64,000 nt of DNA, from assembly GCA_964059195.1 (NCBI GenBank), contig CAXKWD010000006.1, positions 11,338,530 to 11,402,529 on the forward strand, read 5' to 3'. Below the pieces are notes generated by a model. It was not told where the DNA came from and made no database searches. It saw only the letters and a program-made list of their open reading frames with translations. A program made the translations under genes and the position numbers. Each line of letters begins with the position of its first letter. The stretch's first letter is position 1. This document shows positions 33,319-43,892 of the stretch, in pieces. This DNA is from Ectobius pallidus (lineage: Eukaryota > Arthropoda > Insecta > Blattodea > Ectobiidae).

Positions 33319-36300
33319 AAGGCCAATACATTCCGGGTTCGGTGTACTCTGGCGTCCACGACATACAAAATAATGTCGTAGAACCTATTTTAAGTTTACG
33401 AGCAAACAAACAGCCGAATAATATAAAGAATAAAGAAAAAAAAAATAATCAGGCAGAGAAAATCGTGGATCCCCCTCGCATAGAAGTAAACATTGGAAAC
33501 TTCAATGTAAATGCTTTAGTAGACACGGGCGCGAGTAATTCAGTTATGAGCGAATCCTTTTATAATAAGTTGATCGCAGAGAAAATGAAAATTATGGTGA
33601 TACCAGTTTGTGGAATTACATGTTCAGTCGCATTGAAAAATTCAAAACAATCAGTAAAATTACAATGTATGATTGATGTTTTTATTGGAAATTACAAATT
33701 TGAAATATTTTTTTTAATTGTACCGAAGCTGGTTACAGATGTAATACTTGGCGTAGATCTTTTCGCAGAAAACAGTAGTGTGATAAGCTTTAATTCGAAT
33801 CATATGTCGCTGAAAACAGAAGACGGAGAAATTGAAATCCCATTTGTTAATCCTCCAGTAAATACAATTCCCATGAATGTAGAGGAAATATGTCCAATCC
33901 CTTACGAAACTTTTATCGTCGAAAATATAAATATTGAAGGCGCAGATATAGTAAGAGTTCATCCACAAGAGATTTCTGAACGAGATGACGGTGTAAAGTG
34001 CATGATGATAGATTGTGAAGAATGCGCGGATGAATATACAGGCGTTAGGTGCCATGAAGATAGTCAGGGATTTTGCGAGTTAAATATGATGAATATGGGA
34101 AATATTGTAAATGACATAGCCAAAGAAGACGAATTGGAGTTGATAATAAGGGAAAAGGTTGATTCAGCATACAATTTAAATAGTGAACAGCGATCAAAAT
34201 TATATAAAGTTTTAAAGAAAAATCAAAATGTGTTTGAAAATAGAATAGGAAAATGTGACTGTTATGTACATAAAATAGAGATGGGAAATATCAAGCCGTA
34301 TTCATATAGGAGCAGGCCTATACCTTTAGCATTGCGGCAAGAAGCTGATAAAGTAATTCAAAATATGTTGGAATCAGGGGTGATAGAAGTGTCCACGTCT
34401 GAATTTATTAATCCCCTTTGTTGGACATTTAAGAAAGACAAGTCGTTACGCTTAACAATTGATGCTAGATACGCAAATTCATTTATGGCAAGTGACAATT
34501 ATAGACCTGAAGGAATAGAACATTTATTGAGCCGGCTGGAAAAGGGCAAGTGCTTTTCAAGTATAGATTTAACCCAATCATTTTGGCAGATCCCACTACA
34601 TAAAGAGGACAGGAAATATACTTGTTTCTTACATTCGGGACGGGCCTATGAATTCACAAGATGTCCTTTCGGTTTCAAGACTAGTAGTAGCGCATTATTA
34701 AGAGCCTTAAGTATTATTTTCCCAGATACTGATACAAAAGGAATAATTTCCTACCTTGATGATTTTCTTTTATCGAATAATGACTTCGAAACACACTTAA
34801 AGAACATTGATTTCGTGTTAACAAAATTTAGGGAGCACTGCATGACGGTAAAACCGAGTAAAACCACTTTCTTCCAGAAAGAAGTTGATTTTGTAGGTTA
34901 TATTGTTACAGCTGATGGCATTAAGCCTAACCCTGACCGCATTGCAGCGATACAGCGCATTCCTCCTCCGAGGACGGTCAAACAGCTGAGACGCCTCCTA
35001 GGAATTCTGCAATTTCAAAGTAGGTTCCTAATCAATTATGCTAAAGAAGTAGCACCCTTAAGAGAATTGCTTAAGAAAGGTGTGAAATGGAGGTGGACAG
35101 CAGAACATGATGATGCATTCAACAGGATTAAAGGATTATTTTCTAAATCCGTTCTGCTGGAAAGACCGGACGATAGGTTGCCATATGTAATCCATAGCGA
35201 TTCTTCTGGGAGATCTATAGGCTGTGTTTTAAGCCAAGTTGATGAAAAGGGAAACACGCACGTGATAGCTACTGCTTCACGAAGCTTAACGAAGACAGAA
35301 ATGCGAGCTTGTGTTTCAGAGCTTGAGGTCTGTGCAATATATTATGCCGTGACTAAATTCAGACATTATATATTTAACAGAAATGTGATTGTGTATTCTG
35401 ACCACATATCTTTGTCTTTTATGAAGAAATGTCGGTTAACCAATTCGCGGTTATCAAGGTATATTCATGAGATAATGGCTTATGATATTACTATAAAGCA
35501 CATACCGGGTCGGATCAATTTATTTGCAGATCTACTCAGTCGTTTGGATCCAGATAAAAACATCCCAGATACTATTTCTGCACCTAAAGAAGAGATTAGT
35601 GTTCTTAATTTGCCGGTATCAGGAAATAAGAAACTAACGAAAGATTTTAGAAGGCTGAAAGAACTACAAGCAGAGGACGAGGTTATAAGTAAACTGTTAG
35701 TGGATGCCAAAGTAATCACCGAACCAAGGAAAAATGAAGTGACAAATAATGATTCATTAGGCTTCAATGTAAATAATAATGTAAATTTAGATGATGATGA
35801 TGATATACGTAAAGATGGAAATGATGTAAATCAATCAGAAGTTGATGAATGTATAGAGACAAAAATAAATACATTGGGTAAGGTTGATGAAATTTTATAC
35901 AAGTTATGTGGAACTGATGAATTAAAATGGCGTATTTATGTACCAAAATGCCTTGAAAAAGACCTAATCAGAAGTTATCATGAAGCTCTTTGCCATTCTG
36001 GAGTAGAAAAAGTTATTTTGAATCTAAGTAGTGATTTTTATTTTAAACATATTGGAAGGAAGGTAAGACAATTTATTAGAGGTTGTATAGTGTGCCAAAA
36101 AGCTAAACCCTTGAATGTGTTATATGATGTAGAACCAAGATGTATAATTAGGGAAACACCAAATAGTTTGGTAGCCATCGATTACCATGGTGAGTTGCCA
36201 CAAGGAAGATTTGGCAGTAAATACATTTTCGTGATGTACGATTGTTTTACAAAGTATGTGAAAATTTTTCCTGTAAGAAAAGCTACATCGAAGGCATGTG

Positions 36301-36995
36301 TAGGGAAGATATTAAAATCATATATTCCAGAATGTGGGGATATCAAATTCTTGCTTTGTGACAATGCGTCAGCCTTCACAAGTAAATATTTTGTAGAATC
36401 AATGAAAGCAAGGAATATAGGCATACTACATAGTTCAAGATACCATCCGCAAAGTTCCTTAGCAGAAAGAGCAATGAGAGATATAACTCTTTACCTCCGG
36501 ATATTATGCAACAGGCGGCACACAGACTGGGTACCACAATGTAAAGTCATAGAAAAAGTTATCAATCATTCCATTAACCCTACGACATTATCAGCACCAA
36601 TAAAGTTGATGTTAGGAGTAGATCCAGATCCTGTGATTGTAAATTTGCCTAAAGCTAAGTATTATAACGGAAAAAGGATGACTAATGAAGAAATATGTAA
36701 GAGAGCCATTGATAGGATTAAACAGCGTGCTGAGAAAAGGAAAGCACAAACAAAACGGCGTAAGGCAAAGTGGAACCCAGATGTAGGAACTCTAGTGCTT
36801 GTAAGAAATAAATCCCTTTCAAGTGCATTGAACAGGCGTTACAGGAGGATGGAAAATGTTTATAGAGGGCCTTTCATTATAAACAAATGTTTTGGAAATC
36901 ATGCTTATGAATTGTGTAAAATAAAAGATAAGAAAGTAATTGGTAGGTTTCCAAAATGTCTCCTGAGACCATTCATACAAGAAAACATAGAGTAA
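33306..36995 (+). CDS. Pol polyprotein (protease, RT, RNase H, integrase) of the inner element
   Basis: Open from just after TGA 33303-33305 to TAA 36993-36995, in the -1 frame relative to gag and overlapping it. No ATG begins the conserved part, so expression by frameshift is expected. Counting from 33342: aspartic protease active site VDTGAS (D61) and ILGVDL (136-140); reverse transcriptase with LTIDARYAN (371-379), SSIDLTQSFWQIPL (from 406) and catalytic YLDD (471-474); RNase H with HSDSSG (~619) and YSDH (~685). The integrase has an HHCC finger (H880, H885, C915, C918) and the triad D947, D1007, E1042, the last pair separated by 34 residues. The C-terminus has a basic stretch (1121-1143) and a GPFII-type SH3-like fold; no chromodomain is seen. 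All key residues are intact. Confidence 0.93.
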   Translation, partial: EFKLEGQYIPGSVYSGVHDIQNNVVEPILSLRANKQPNNIKNKEKKNNQAEKIVDPPRIEVNIGNFNVNALVDTGASNSVMSESFYNKLIAEKMKIMVIPVCGITCSVALKNSKQSVKLQCMIDVFIGNYKFEIFFLIVPKLVTDVILGVDLFAENSSVISFNSNHMSLKTEDGEIEIPFVNPPVNTIPMNVEEICPIPYETFIVENINIEGADIVRVHPQEISERDDGVKCMMIDCEECADEYTGVRCHEDSQGFCELNMMNMGNIVNDIAKEDELELIIREKVDSAYNLNSEQRSKLYKVLKKNQNVFENRIGKCDCYVHKIEMGNIKPYSYRSRPIPLALRQEADKVIQNMLESGVIEVSTSEFINPLCWTFKKDKSLRLTIDARYANSFMASDNYRPEGIEHLLSRLEKGKCFSSIDLTQSFWQIPLHKEDRKYTCFLHSGRAYEFTRCPFGFKTSSSALLRALSIIFPDTDTKGIISYLDDFLLSNNDFETHLKNIDFVLTKFREHCMTVKPSKTTFFQKEVDFVGYIVTADGIKPNPDRIAAIQRIPPPRTVKQLRRLLGILQFQSRFLINYAKEVAPLRELLKKGVKWRWTAEHDDAFNRIKGLFSKSVLLERPDDRLPYVIHSDSSGRSIGCVLSQVDEKGNTHVIATASRSLTKTEMRACVSELEVCAIYYAVTKFRHYIFNRNVIVYSDHISLSFMKKCRLTNSRLSRYIHEIMAYDITIKHIPGRINLFADLLSRLDPDKNIPDTISAPKEEISVLNLPVSGNKKLTKDFRRLKELQAEDEVISKLLVDAKVITEPRKNEVTNNDSLGFNVNNNVNLDDDDDIRKDGNDVNQSEVDECIETKINTLGKVDEILYKLCGTDELKWRIYVPKCLEKDLIRSYHEALCHSGVEKVILNLSSDFYFKHIGRKVRQFIRGCIVCQKAKPLNVLYDVEPRCIIRETPNSLVAIDYHGELPQGRFGSKYIFVMYDCFTKYVKIFPVRKATSKACVGKILKSYIPECGDIKFLLCDNASAFTSKYFVESMKARNIGILHSSRYHPQSSLAERAMRDITLYLRILCNRRHTDWVPQCKVIEKVINHSINPTTLSAPIKLMLGVDPDPVIVNLPKAKYYNGKRMTNEEICKRAIDRIKQRAEKRKAQTKRRKAKWNPDVGTLVLVRNKSLSSALNRRYRRMENVYRGPFIINKCFGNHAYELCKIKDKKVIGRFPKCLLRPFIQENIE
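33309..33318 (+). promoter_or_regulatory. -1 programmed ribosomal frameshift site TTTAAAC
   Basis: In gag frame the end reads AAT TTA AAC TAG. The heptamer T TTA AAC is a canonical X XXY YYZ slippery sequence in exactly the right phase, followed at once by the gag stop. A one-base backward slip re-pairs both tRNAs and enters the pol frame, which is open here. I did not fold the downstream RNA for a stimulatory stem or pseudoknot. Confidence 0.88.
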
Positions 36996-37460
36996 GAGGG
37001 TAAACTTATATAGAGGTTATTATGAAATTACAATATATTTTAAGCTTTGAGAGAAGAGAATGATTATATGTTATTAGTGAATAAGAGAACAGTTGTAAGA
37101 ACAGACACATGTTAAAGTGTTGACGCATATATTCTTGAAGGTCGTCATTAAGAAAAGTAAATAAACATTACGGAGAGAAGCAGAGAAATGCTTACAGTGT
37201 GAAAGAGTATGATATAAACCATATGTCATAGAAGAATGAAAACTCTCCAAGGTAAGATACAAAAGACACTATTCATTTGTGTAGTGATATATTTAATTGA
37301 TATAATAACTTATAATATAGTTATTCCATTTATATGTGTATTGAACAGTTAAATTAAGAATGTATTTGATATCATGTTTCTTTAGTATTGTTGCAATATA
37401 ATATGTAAATTGCATCAATCAAGATAATTTGAACATACTACAGGAAGAGTAAAATCATAT

Positions 37461-37492
<32 letters not shown>

Positions 37493-37577
37493 AGATAAAT
37501 AATTTAATTCGGGAGTATAATATAATATTTAATTAATTCACTTATAGATAATTAATGAAATATTATCTTGGGGCATT

Positions 37578-38443
37578 TGATATTGAATTTATATACCTAG
37601 AAATTATGTAAGGGAGAAATTACGCAAGCCGAATTAGAGGATGAAACTGAACAGGATATGCGTGGGTGTTACAAGCAATGAGTAATTAAAATGCGAAGTC
37701 AGCAGATTCTCCGAGACTCAGGGGATTCACCAGTAACTTTCGTTAAATGGATATAGCGTCTAGTTTCAAGTTGGTTCGAAGGTGATGTAGACCCCGAATT
37801 AAGATCTTGACCAATCAATGAATAGATCGCGAATGAAATAAGGGGTGATGAGATAGGAGAAGCACAGAGAAGCTTGCAAACGTAAAACTACTCAGCATCA
37901 AGTACCCGGGGTAGACGGACGTTAAGTTGACCTGCATTTAGTAATCCGGGGAGGCGGACTCGCAAATATACAAGTATCATTAATGCCGTGCCGACAAGAA
38001 GAAGTATTATTATAAAAGTGATTGGAAACAAGATTCATATATAACAGGTAATTCCTAAAACATCCATTCCCTGTAGTATGGTCAAAATAATCAAAGGTAT
38101 CAGTTAACTAAATGCATCCATCATAACCGCTTACATTATTAGTGTTTTTACACAGAATCAAGATTACAATAAAAGTGAAGGATTATAAAAATATTACGGT
38201 GAAGTAATTTATATATATTTATGCATGACCGTAATTTGCAAAACCACACACCACTTGACCTGAGATATTCCCATGCTTTCCGATTGACCTTAGCCTGGGT
38301 AATTTGCTTCATCAAGGAACAAGAAGGACAAAGAAGTTTCCATATCGCATTTGAGGTAAGTGGCGCCTATCATTAAAACGTACCCAGAAAAAGAAATATT
38401 CTTACCTATGCGAATTTAAATTGACAACCCCCAGACGATTGCA
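37578..38443 (+). repeat. Right LTR of the inner element
   Basis: Same length as the left LTR, with three transitions. The sequence just upstream (CTTGGGGCATT) is a weak polypurine tract. Confidence 0.93.
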
Positions 38444-39055
38444 AAGAACAACTGAAGTATCATCTATATTACAGCAAGGGATTTTATCAGAATTTTTTTT
38501 TAGACAACATTTAAGTAAATTAGGTTAAGCAATAGGGAAGTACCAGTATATTTAAAGGCATAGGATTTTTTTTTTTAAATGATAGGAAGAAATCAAAGAT
38601 TTTTTTTTTAATTGAGACAGATTTTTAATTTATCAGGGTAATATATTAGGTTAACGTATTTAAGAATTAATTGAACATAAAGAAAAGAAAAAAAGAGAAA
38701 GTAAACAAAATATTGAACTTTTATGAAAGATAGTTAGTGTGTCAAGCCATTACCTTTGGTATCCATGACATGTATAAGTAAATTATTAAGAATAACCGGA
38801 ATTAAATTATAAAACTTTCAGTCACCTCGGAGTACAGGGCAAAAACGCAAACCAACAGAAAAAGAAGATTAAGCAAAGAAAAATAATACAAAGCAAAGAC
38901 AACAAACTGTACGCATTACGACATGCGACGACGATGTCAACATTCAAGTATAACTAAGGATTTTGTATCTGTATCAGTATAAGAGAATTATGAAAGACAT
39001 ACACAAACCCCGTCCGAACCCACCTACTGTACGTTCGGGCTAGGGGGGGGGGTAA

Positions 39056-39721
39056 TGTTGTGATTGTAAAAATTAAGAATTGGGCCCTCTAAATGGTTTT
39101 GGTAGTATAAGCCAGTATTGGGTTCACAACGAGGAAGTAGAAAAGCGTTGACGCAGGAGGTTGCGCTATAAAGAATTAACTTTGCTATTTTGCTGACTGA
39201 AATTCAAAGGTGATTGACTGGTAGAACAGTTGTGAAACAAGGAAGAATATGTTGTTAAAAGTAAAGAAATAGTATTGAACCGGAAATTGCAATTAAGGTT
39301 TTTTTACGTCACGGATGCCAATCGGAGCAATGACTTGACCACGGAAGTTTATTTAAACAGGTGAAAACTGTTCACCTCGGGCTTGTAAAAGATTCGTGGC
39401 TCTTGACTCGACATGGGACGACGTCAAGGCTGGGCGCCTCGGCGCAAGTATATCTTTATAGTGTAAAGACAACCAGAAGTGTAAACAATGTAAGTAACCA
39501 TGTAATTTCTTTTGTATGTTACTTAATTTTAATAATGTAATAAATTCTAGTCATTTTGGGTTATAAAAACTGGCATTTATACTTTTAGTGCAACGCAATA
39601 CTGTCCTTTTCCTCACCGTGTGTTAATATTTTTATGTAATTAATCAATTCGGGCCATCCTGATAAAGTCGTAATCCCGGGGAAAATGGTGTCAGAATTAG
39701 TTAGGACCCCGGGATACGACA
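39056..39721 (+). repeat. Right LTR of the outer element
   Basis: Partner of 25062-25728. It is preceded directly by the G-rich polypurine tract. Confidence 0.92.
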
Positions 39722-40238
39722 ATATGAAGAATGCAGATATGCTGAATCTATAGCTAATGATCCATTAAAAATAATAATTCATCCTCGCCAACAAAAATGT
39801 ATAAACATCCAATCAAAATTATGTTTAATCTTAAAAGTACAACAAATTTTACAGTGAATGGTTTTTTTTGCCGGTCAGTGTAGTAAAACCCATAAGGCAA
39901 GATCTATGGTCTCTTCTCTGCCGCAGCCACAAGTGAGTAGAAGGAAGCAATGTTGCCAAATTCTTAATTTGATACATGTTGATTACTACAATGTAACAAT
40001 TATAATTTTATTTCCAGAAGTAAATTACGAGTAAAAATTACAAGTAAATGGGATTAGAAAAAAGAATCACCTGATTATGTTTACTCAATTACTTCCCATC
40101 ACTGTAAGCAACAAATCACCATTTCATAATGTGCCCAGCCCTGCTTTAATAAGACAGTAGGGAAATAAATCTACTGTATCAAATTGTAATAATTATGATG
40201 AAAAATAATAATTTGTTAGACTTACCGGTACATTGAAT

Positions 40239-40251
40239 TTTATTTTTTATT
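40239..40251 (-). terminator. Tandem poly(A) signals of UCHL5
   Basis: Two AATAAA hexamers on the minus strand (40251-40246 and 40244-40239) lie about 75-85 bases after the UCHL5 stop, a plausible cleavage and polyadenylation region. Confidence 0.6.
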
Positions 40252-40324
40252 GATGAAAAATGCAATAATCACAAAATTACAGCAAAATCAGAGATTTTCC
40301 ACATAACACATCAGAGTGTAGAAT

Positions 40325-40570
40325 TCATACTTTGCCCTCTTCTCTCTTGCTTTCCTTCTCCAAAGCTCTCTCCTTAGCTTTTTCATAAAGTGGCAGAAGT
40401 TGGCCCTCCTTTGCCAAGATTTTTAGAATTTCTATAATTAGGGGGAGATAGTTATGCTTCCTTCTTAGATTCTCAATTCTGTACTGTTCTTTCTTATTCT
40501 CTTCTGCTTCAATGCACATCCTGAGTTTTGAAATCTCTGCCTGTTGTATATCCGTGTCCATTCCGCTTTC
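40325..40570 (-). CDS. UCHL5: Ubiquitin C-terminal hydrolase L5, last coding exon
   Basis: The acceptor TTTTTCAG lies just above 40570; the exon encodes 81 codons and stops at 40325. It contains YRIENLRRKHNYLPLIIEIL and then LLPLYEKAKERA, the UCH37-like domain (ULD) tail that contacts RPN13/ADRM1 on the proteasome, followed by a short Lys/Glu-rich end. The human protein has IENIRRKHNYLPFIMELLK in the same place. The exon is in phase 0 with the exon ending at 51411 across a 10.8-kb intron. Confidence 0.94.
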   Translation of the reverse strand, partial: ESGMDTDIQQAEISKLRMCIEAEENKKEQYRIENLRRKHNYLPLIIEILKILAKEGQLLPLYEKAKERALEKESKREEGKV

Positions 40571-40612
40571 CTGAAAAAGAAAAGAATCTAATCATAATTC
40601 TGTTTTATAATG

Positions 40613-41060
40613 CAGCGGTTCTCAAAGTGGGGTCCGCAGGCATGGTTTGAGGGTCCGCGGAAGATTTTTTAATATTGAAGTAGATTTAAGGCTGAAACTT
40701 TAAAAAATAAAACCCAATATTTCAAAGATTGTGAAAAGCAAAAAACAGCACCATCCATCTCACTGAAATTAGTGGTATTTTACTATATAACTGTTCCATT
40801 GGTAATTTTTTATAATTAATACGAAGAGTCCTGTTTTTTAGCAATTGAATTCAACGTTAGAAATACAAAAAAATTTATCAAAACAAACAGACTGTTTTTT
40901 TTTCCTATCCTATAGCTTTTCGTTTTGAATTAAATATATTTCAAATGGTTTATTACTTCAAAAATTAGTAAAAATAGTAAAGGGTCATTTTTTAGGGTTC
41001 CATATTGACAACATTTATAATTAAAGGGGTCCTCGAATAAAGAGAGTTTGAGAACCCCTG
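40613..41060. mobile_element. hAT-type MITE
   Basis: Left CAGCGGTTCTCAAAGTGGGG and right, inverted, GAGTTTGAGAACCCCTG, the 'CAG.GGTTCTCAAA' ends typical of hAT (Charlie-like) elements. Flanking 8-mers TTATAATG and CTATAGAG are only partly alike. No transposase. It lies in the last UCHL5 intron. Confidence 0.7.
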
Positions 41061-41094
41061 CTATAGAGTATAAAGATTAGTAAGTTAATAATTA

Positions 41095-41640
41095 CAGACA
41101 CAAATAATATTAAGGCAGAAATTAAGTGTAGAATCAAATCAGTTCAGAAACTCTTATCTTCTCGCCTTCTGTCAAGAAATCTAAAAACAAAGATTTATAA
41201 GACAATTATCCTGCCGGTTGTATTATATGGATGTGAGACATGGTCACTTACTCTTCGGGAAGAACATAATCTGAGAGTATTTGAAAACAGGGTGCTTAGA
41301 AAAATATTTGGGCCTAAGAGAGATAAAAATGGGGAAAACTGCATAACGACGAGCTTCATAGCCTGTACTCCTCACCGGATATAGTAAGGGTAATTAATCA
41401 CAGAGGATGAAGTGGGCTGGACATGTTGCGCGAATGGGTGAGGAAAGAGATATCTCAAAAGTATTGACTTGGAGACCCGAAGGGAAAAGACCACGTGGAA
41501 GACCTAGACGTAGTTGGGAGGACTACATTAGGACAGATTTAAGGGAAGTAGGATATGCGAGGAATGATTGGAGTTAGCACAGAATAGGGTAGAATGGCAG
41601 GCTTAGGTAAGTGCGACAATGAACTTTCGGGTTCCATAAA
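41095..41640 (+). pseudogene. Non-LTR retrotransposon reverse transcriptase, C-terminal relic
   Basis: Broken frames read KTIILPVVLYGCETWSLTLRE, then VLRKIFGPKRD, MKWAGHVARMGEE and GKRPRGRPRRSWEDYI, the very common C-terminal region of insect LINE polyproteins. Frame changes occur near 41330-41400, and a stop falls near 41575. 5'-truncated; the clade was not resolved. Confidence 0.75.
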
Positions 41641-41880
41641 ATATATAATATTCCGGGAAATTGGTACATTGCGACTCACCCGAGTCCCCCACTTCTACTC
41701 TCAATCCCTCCCCTAGCGGCGGTAGTGATGGTAGCGCCATCTCTTAAGCAACTGATGAAACAGAACAAATAATTTATTTCTTCTTTATTCTCTTCTTCTC
41801 TTCCTTTCCCGTCTCCTTCCTCTCACCTCCTCTTCACCCTACCTACCTATTTGAGACCTATTCCTAATAGTAAATTTTGG

Positions 41881-41947
41881 ATCGACCGGGATTCGAACTC
41901 GGGACCCCTAGCATTATAGCTAGGAGTCTTGACCACTACGGCACGAG
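41881..41947 (-). repeat. tRNA-like segment
   Basis: The minus strand reads TGCCGTAGTGGTCAAGAC (A box), a CCTAGC/GCTAGG anticodon-like stem, and GAGTTCGAATCCCGG (B box). The acceptor ends do not pair and the anticodon loop is the wrong size, so it is more likely a tRNA-derived repeat than a working tRNA. Confidence 0.5.
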
Positions 41948-42215
41948 TGAATGTTGAGCACTGAAGGAAGCTTTCGTATATTAGATTTATGTTAGGGGGA
42001 TTTCATGAGTTTTAACACAAGAATCGGTTTTTATAAGTAGTGTTGGTACAAGGGAATTTTCCTGCATCAATTAAGCCACATTTTATGTTATAATATGGCG
42101 TTTTGTATAATTATGAAATATTATGTATGGTACGAGGGTATTTTTTGTATTGTGAAATAGCTTATTTTGTTGGAAGGGTCGTTTTTATAATTGTGGAATA
42201 TTATGTAGAAGTGCA

Positions 42216-42757
42216 GCCGGCGCGGTGGCTCATGCTGAAGCGCGTGAGCCTTGCATGCTTGCGGTCCTGAGATCAAATCTCGGGGCCGGCGGGTGTGTCA
42301 TTCGTGGTGGACAAAGCTGTGCTTTGGGGGTTTTTCTCGGGGTTCTCCAGTTTCCCCCTTTCAATCCACCAACACTCACCACTTCATCTCACATTTCCCC
42401 CTTTTCATCTTCATCCCGTTTCCACTTCTGGTATCGGGTCTGCTTCGGCAGTCAGGGGCCTCTCCCGTTCTCCCCGCTGCTTGTGGTCAAGAGGTTGTTG
42501 GTGGTGTGTGTCACGAACCTGTCGGGGCTCCCGGTTGGAGGTACCGCAGGGGGTGGCGCACACGTGGCATGGTAAAGGCTTGTTGGATATAGGGGAGTTC
42601 CGTGGGGGCCCACGGGGGGGTTTGCAGGTCCGGGGCGGCCTGTGGGCATGCAACTCATCCCATCCCTGAGGTAGGTACAGTAAGTCGGCAACGACTGCGG
42701 TGCTTAGGGGCGTTCCCACCCCGCCTCCCCGCCTTAAGGGGCACAAAATAGAATAGA
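42216..42757 (+). mobile_element. Full-length tRNA-derived SINE, 542 bp
   Basis: Flanked by a perfect 13-bp duplication, ATGTAGAAGTGCA (42203-42215, 42758-42770). The head is tRNA-like: GCCGGCGCGGTGGCTCATG with an A box, and GAGATCAAATCTCGGGGCC with a B box. A GC-rich body follows, and the tail is an AATAG repeat (AAAATAGAATAGAA). It is much richer in GC than its surroundings. The overlapping frames on both strands at 42225-42746 are by-products of that composition. RNA polymerase III transcription is expected from the A and B boxes. Confidence 0.87.
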
Positions 42758-42995
42758 ATGTAGAAGTGCAAGGGGCTTTCTTTATTGTGAAATATCAATT
42801 GCAATTATGCATTACTGGCGTTGAGCAACGGCTACAGGCATGAAGGTATGTGTTGCTTGGAAGCGGAGCAGGGGGCACGCGGGAAGCAGCCAGGCGAATG
42901 GCGAGTGGAAAGGGGAGCAGGGTGAGTCATTGAGTAAGTAAGTAAAGGTACTGAAAAAACAAATTTCCTCTGCCTTTCAAGGGATCTCAAAGATC

Positions 42996-42999
<4 letters not shown>

Positions 43000-43039
<40 letters not shown>
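43000..43039. repeat. Poly-T run of 40
   Basis: Uninterrupted T40, possibly the tail of a minus-strand retroposon, though no body could be assigned. Confidence 0.9.
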
Positions 43040-43042
<3 letters not shown>

Positions 43043-43892
43043 CCAGGTTTCCATTTTGATGAAGGTATGTGTAAAAGTTAAATGAAAGACATGCACATTA
43101 ATGTATTTAAAAACACAGTACCTATTATTCAGAGAGTAACTAAGCTTAATGCAGTTATTGCGATTGTTTATCTTCATCATCTGCTTGAAAGTTTATCTCT
43201 TTCACTTTCATGAATCTCGTCTCAAAACGTTTGTCTTTGAAGGCACAATGATAAGACAATGAAAGTACAGACCTGATGCGACAAACAATTGCAGCAACAG
43301 GTAGAGACATACCATTAAGGCTAGTTTGCACAATGACACTAGGTTTTGTAATCACTTTCATGAAAGTGATTTCTTGAAACTAATTACACCCGTTTTCTTT
43401 CAAACTAATTCCAGGGCAACCACACGTTCCATCTTACTTCTGAAGATGAAATCCCACATACACATTTGAAACATGTATGAATCCAGGCATTTCACAATTT
43501 CCTCACTTCCCCAATTCATTTTACAAAATGCGAACAAGCTAAATATGCGTAAATTATAGTTTCGTGAAAAGTTGGATTGAGCCAAAACTACATAGTGTCG
43601 TAACTCATTGTCGCCAGTACATCTCGCGCTTGCAGATTCAAGAAGAAAACAGTTGCGAACTTAGAATTACTAAACCTAATTTCATGTAAACTAGCCTTTA
43701 GAAGCTGGATTCTGCAGGTGACGACAGGTCATGAGCATGGGAATAGAAAATAATTTTAAGAAAGATTGGAGGGTAATTGGTTGTTTTACAGAAAATCAAA
43801 ATCTTGACTCTTCAGGTAAAACTGAATTCCAAAGATGATGACTGTTGACTAGACTTCGGATTTTAGGTAAAAACCTATTTTAATCCTTAAGT

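Larger units (their letters stand above)
29769..38443 (+). mobile_element. Inner Ty3/gypsy-like LTR retrotransposon, 8.7 kb
   Basis: 866-bp LTRs (TG...CA), AAGA target duplication (29765-29768, 38444-38447), gag at 31180-33318 and pol at 33306-36995, with domain order protease, reverse transcriptase, RNase H, integrase. I found three differences between the LTRs, all transitions, so the copy is very young. Both frames are open. There is no envelope-like ORF after pol; 36996-37577 is non-coding and contains A25. A TGGCTCCCATACG stretch seven bases after the left LTR could be the PBS. It sits inside the outer LTR element. Confidence 0.93.
25062..39721 (+). mobile_element. Outer LTR element without coding capacity (LARD-like)
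   Basis: Two near-identical LTRs (667 and 666 bp, TG...CA), ATAT target duplication (25058-25061, 39722-39725), a PBS-like site after the left LTR, and a G-rich polypurine tract (AGGGGGGGGGGTAA, 39042-39055) abutting the right LTR. After subtracting the nested element it is about 6 kb. The interior (25729-29764 and 38448-39055) is purine-biased on the plus strand and has no frame longer than about 100 codons on either strand; no gag or pol motif was found. It would have to be mobilised by another element's proteins. Confidence 0.85.
24604..39880. mobile_element. Tc1/mariner-like remnant split by nested LTR elements
   Basis: Left CACTGACAGGCAAAAAAAAC and right, inverted, TTTTTTTTGCCGGTCAGTG are the two ends. 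TA follows the right end and a mutated CA precedes the left. Without its inserts the element is about 610 bp. On the minus strand near 24800-24890 a broken frame reads MPLRLEDVAKAIALIDDGCS, like the N-terminal helix-turn-helix of Tc1/IS630 transposases. The outer LTR element is inserted at 25062. Confidence 0.7.

Noticed and set aside
41881..41947. Functional tRNA gene
   Set aside because: Boxes A and B are good, but the acceptor stem does not pair and the anticodon loop is abnormal.
42225..42746. Overlapping ORFs of 79-124 codons on both strands
   Set aside because: They lie wholly inside the GC-rich SINE, have no family motifs and compete in five frames.
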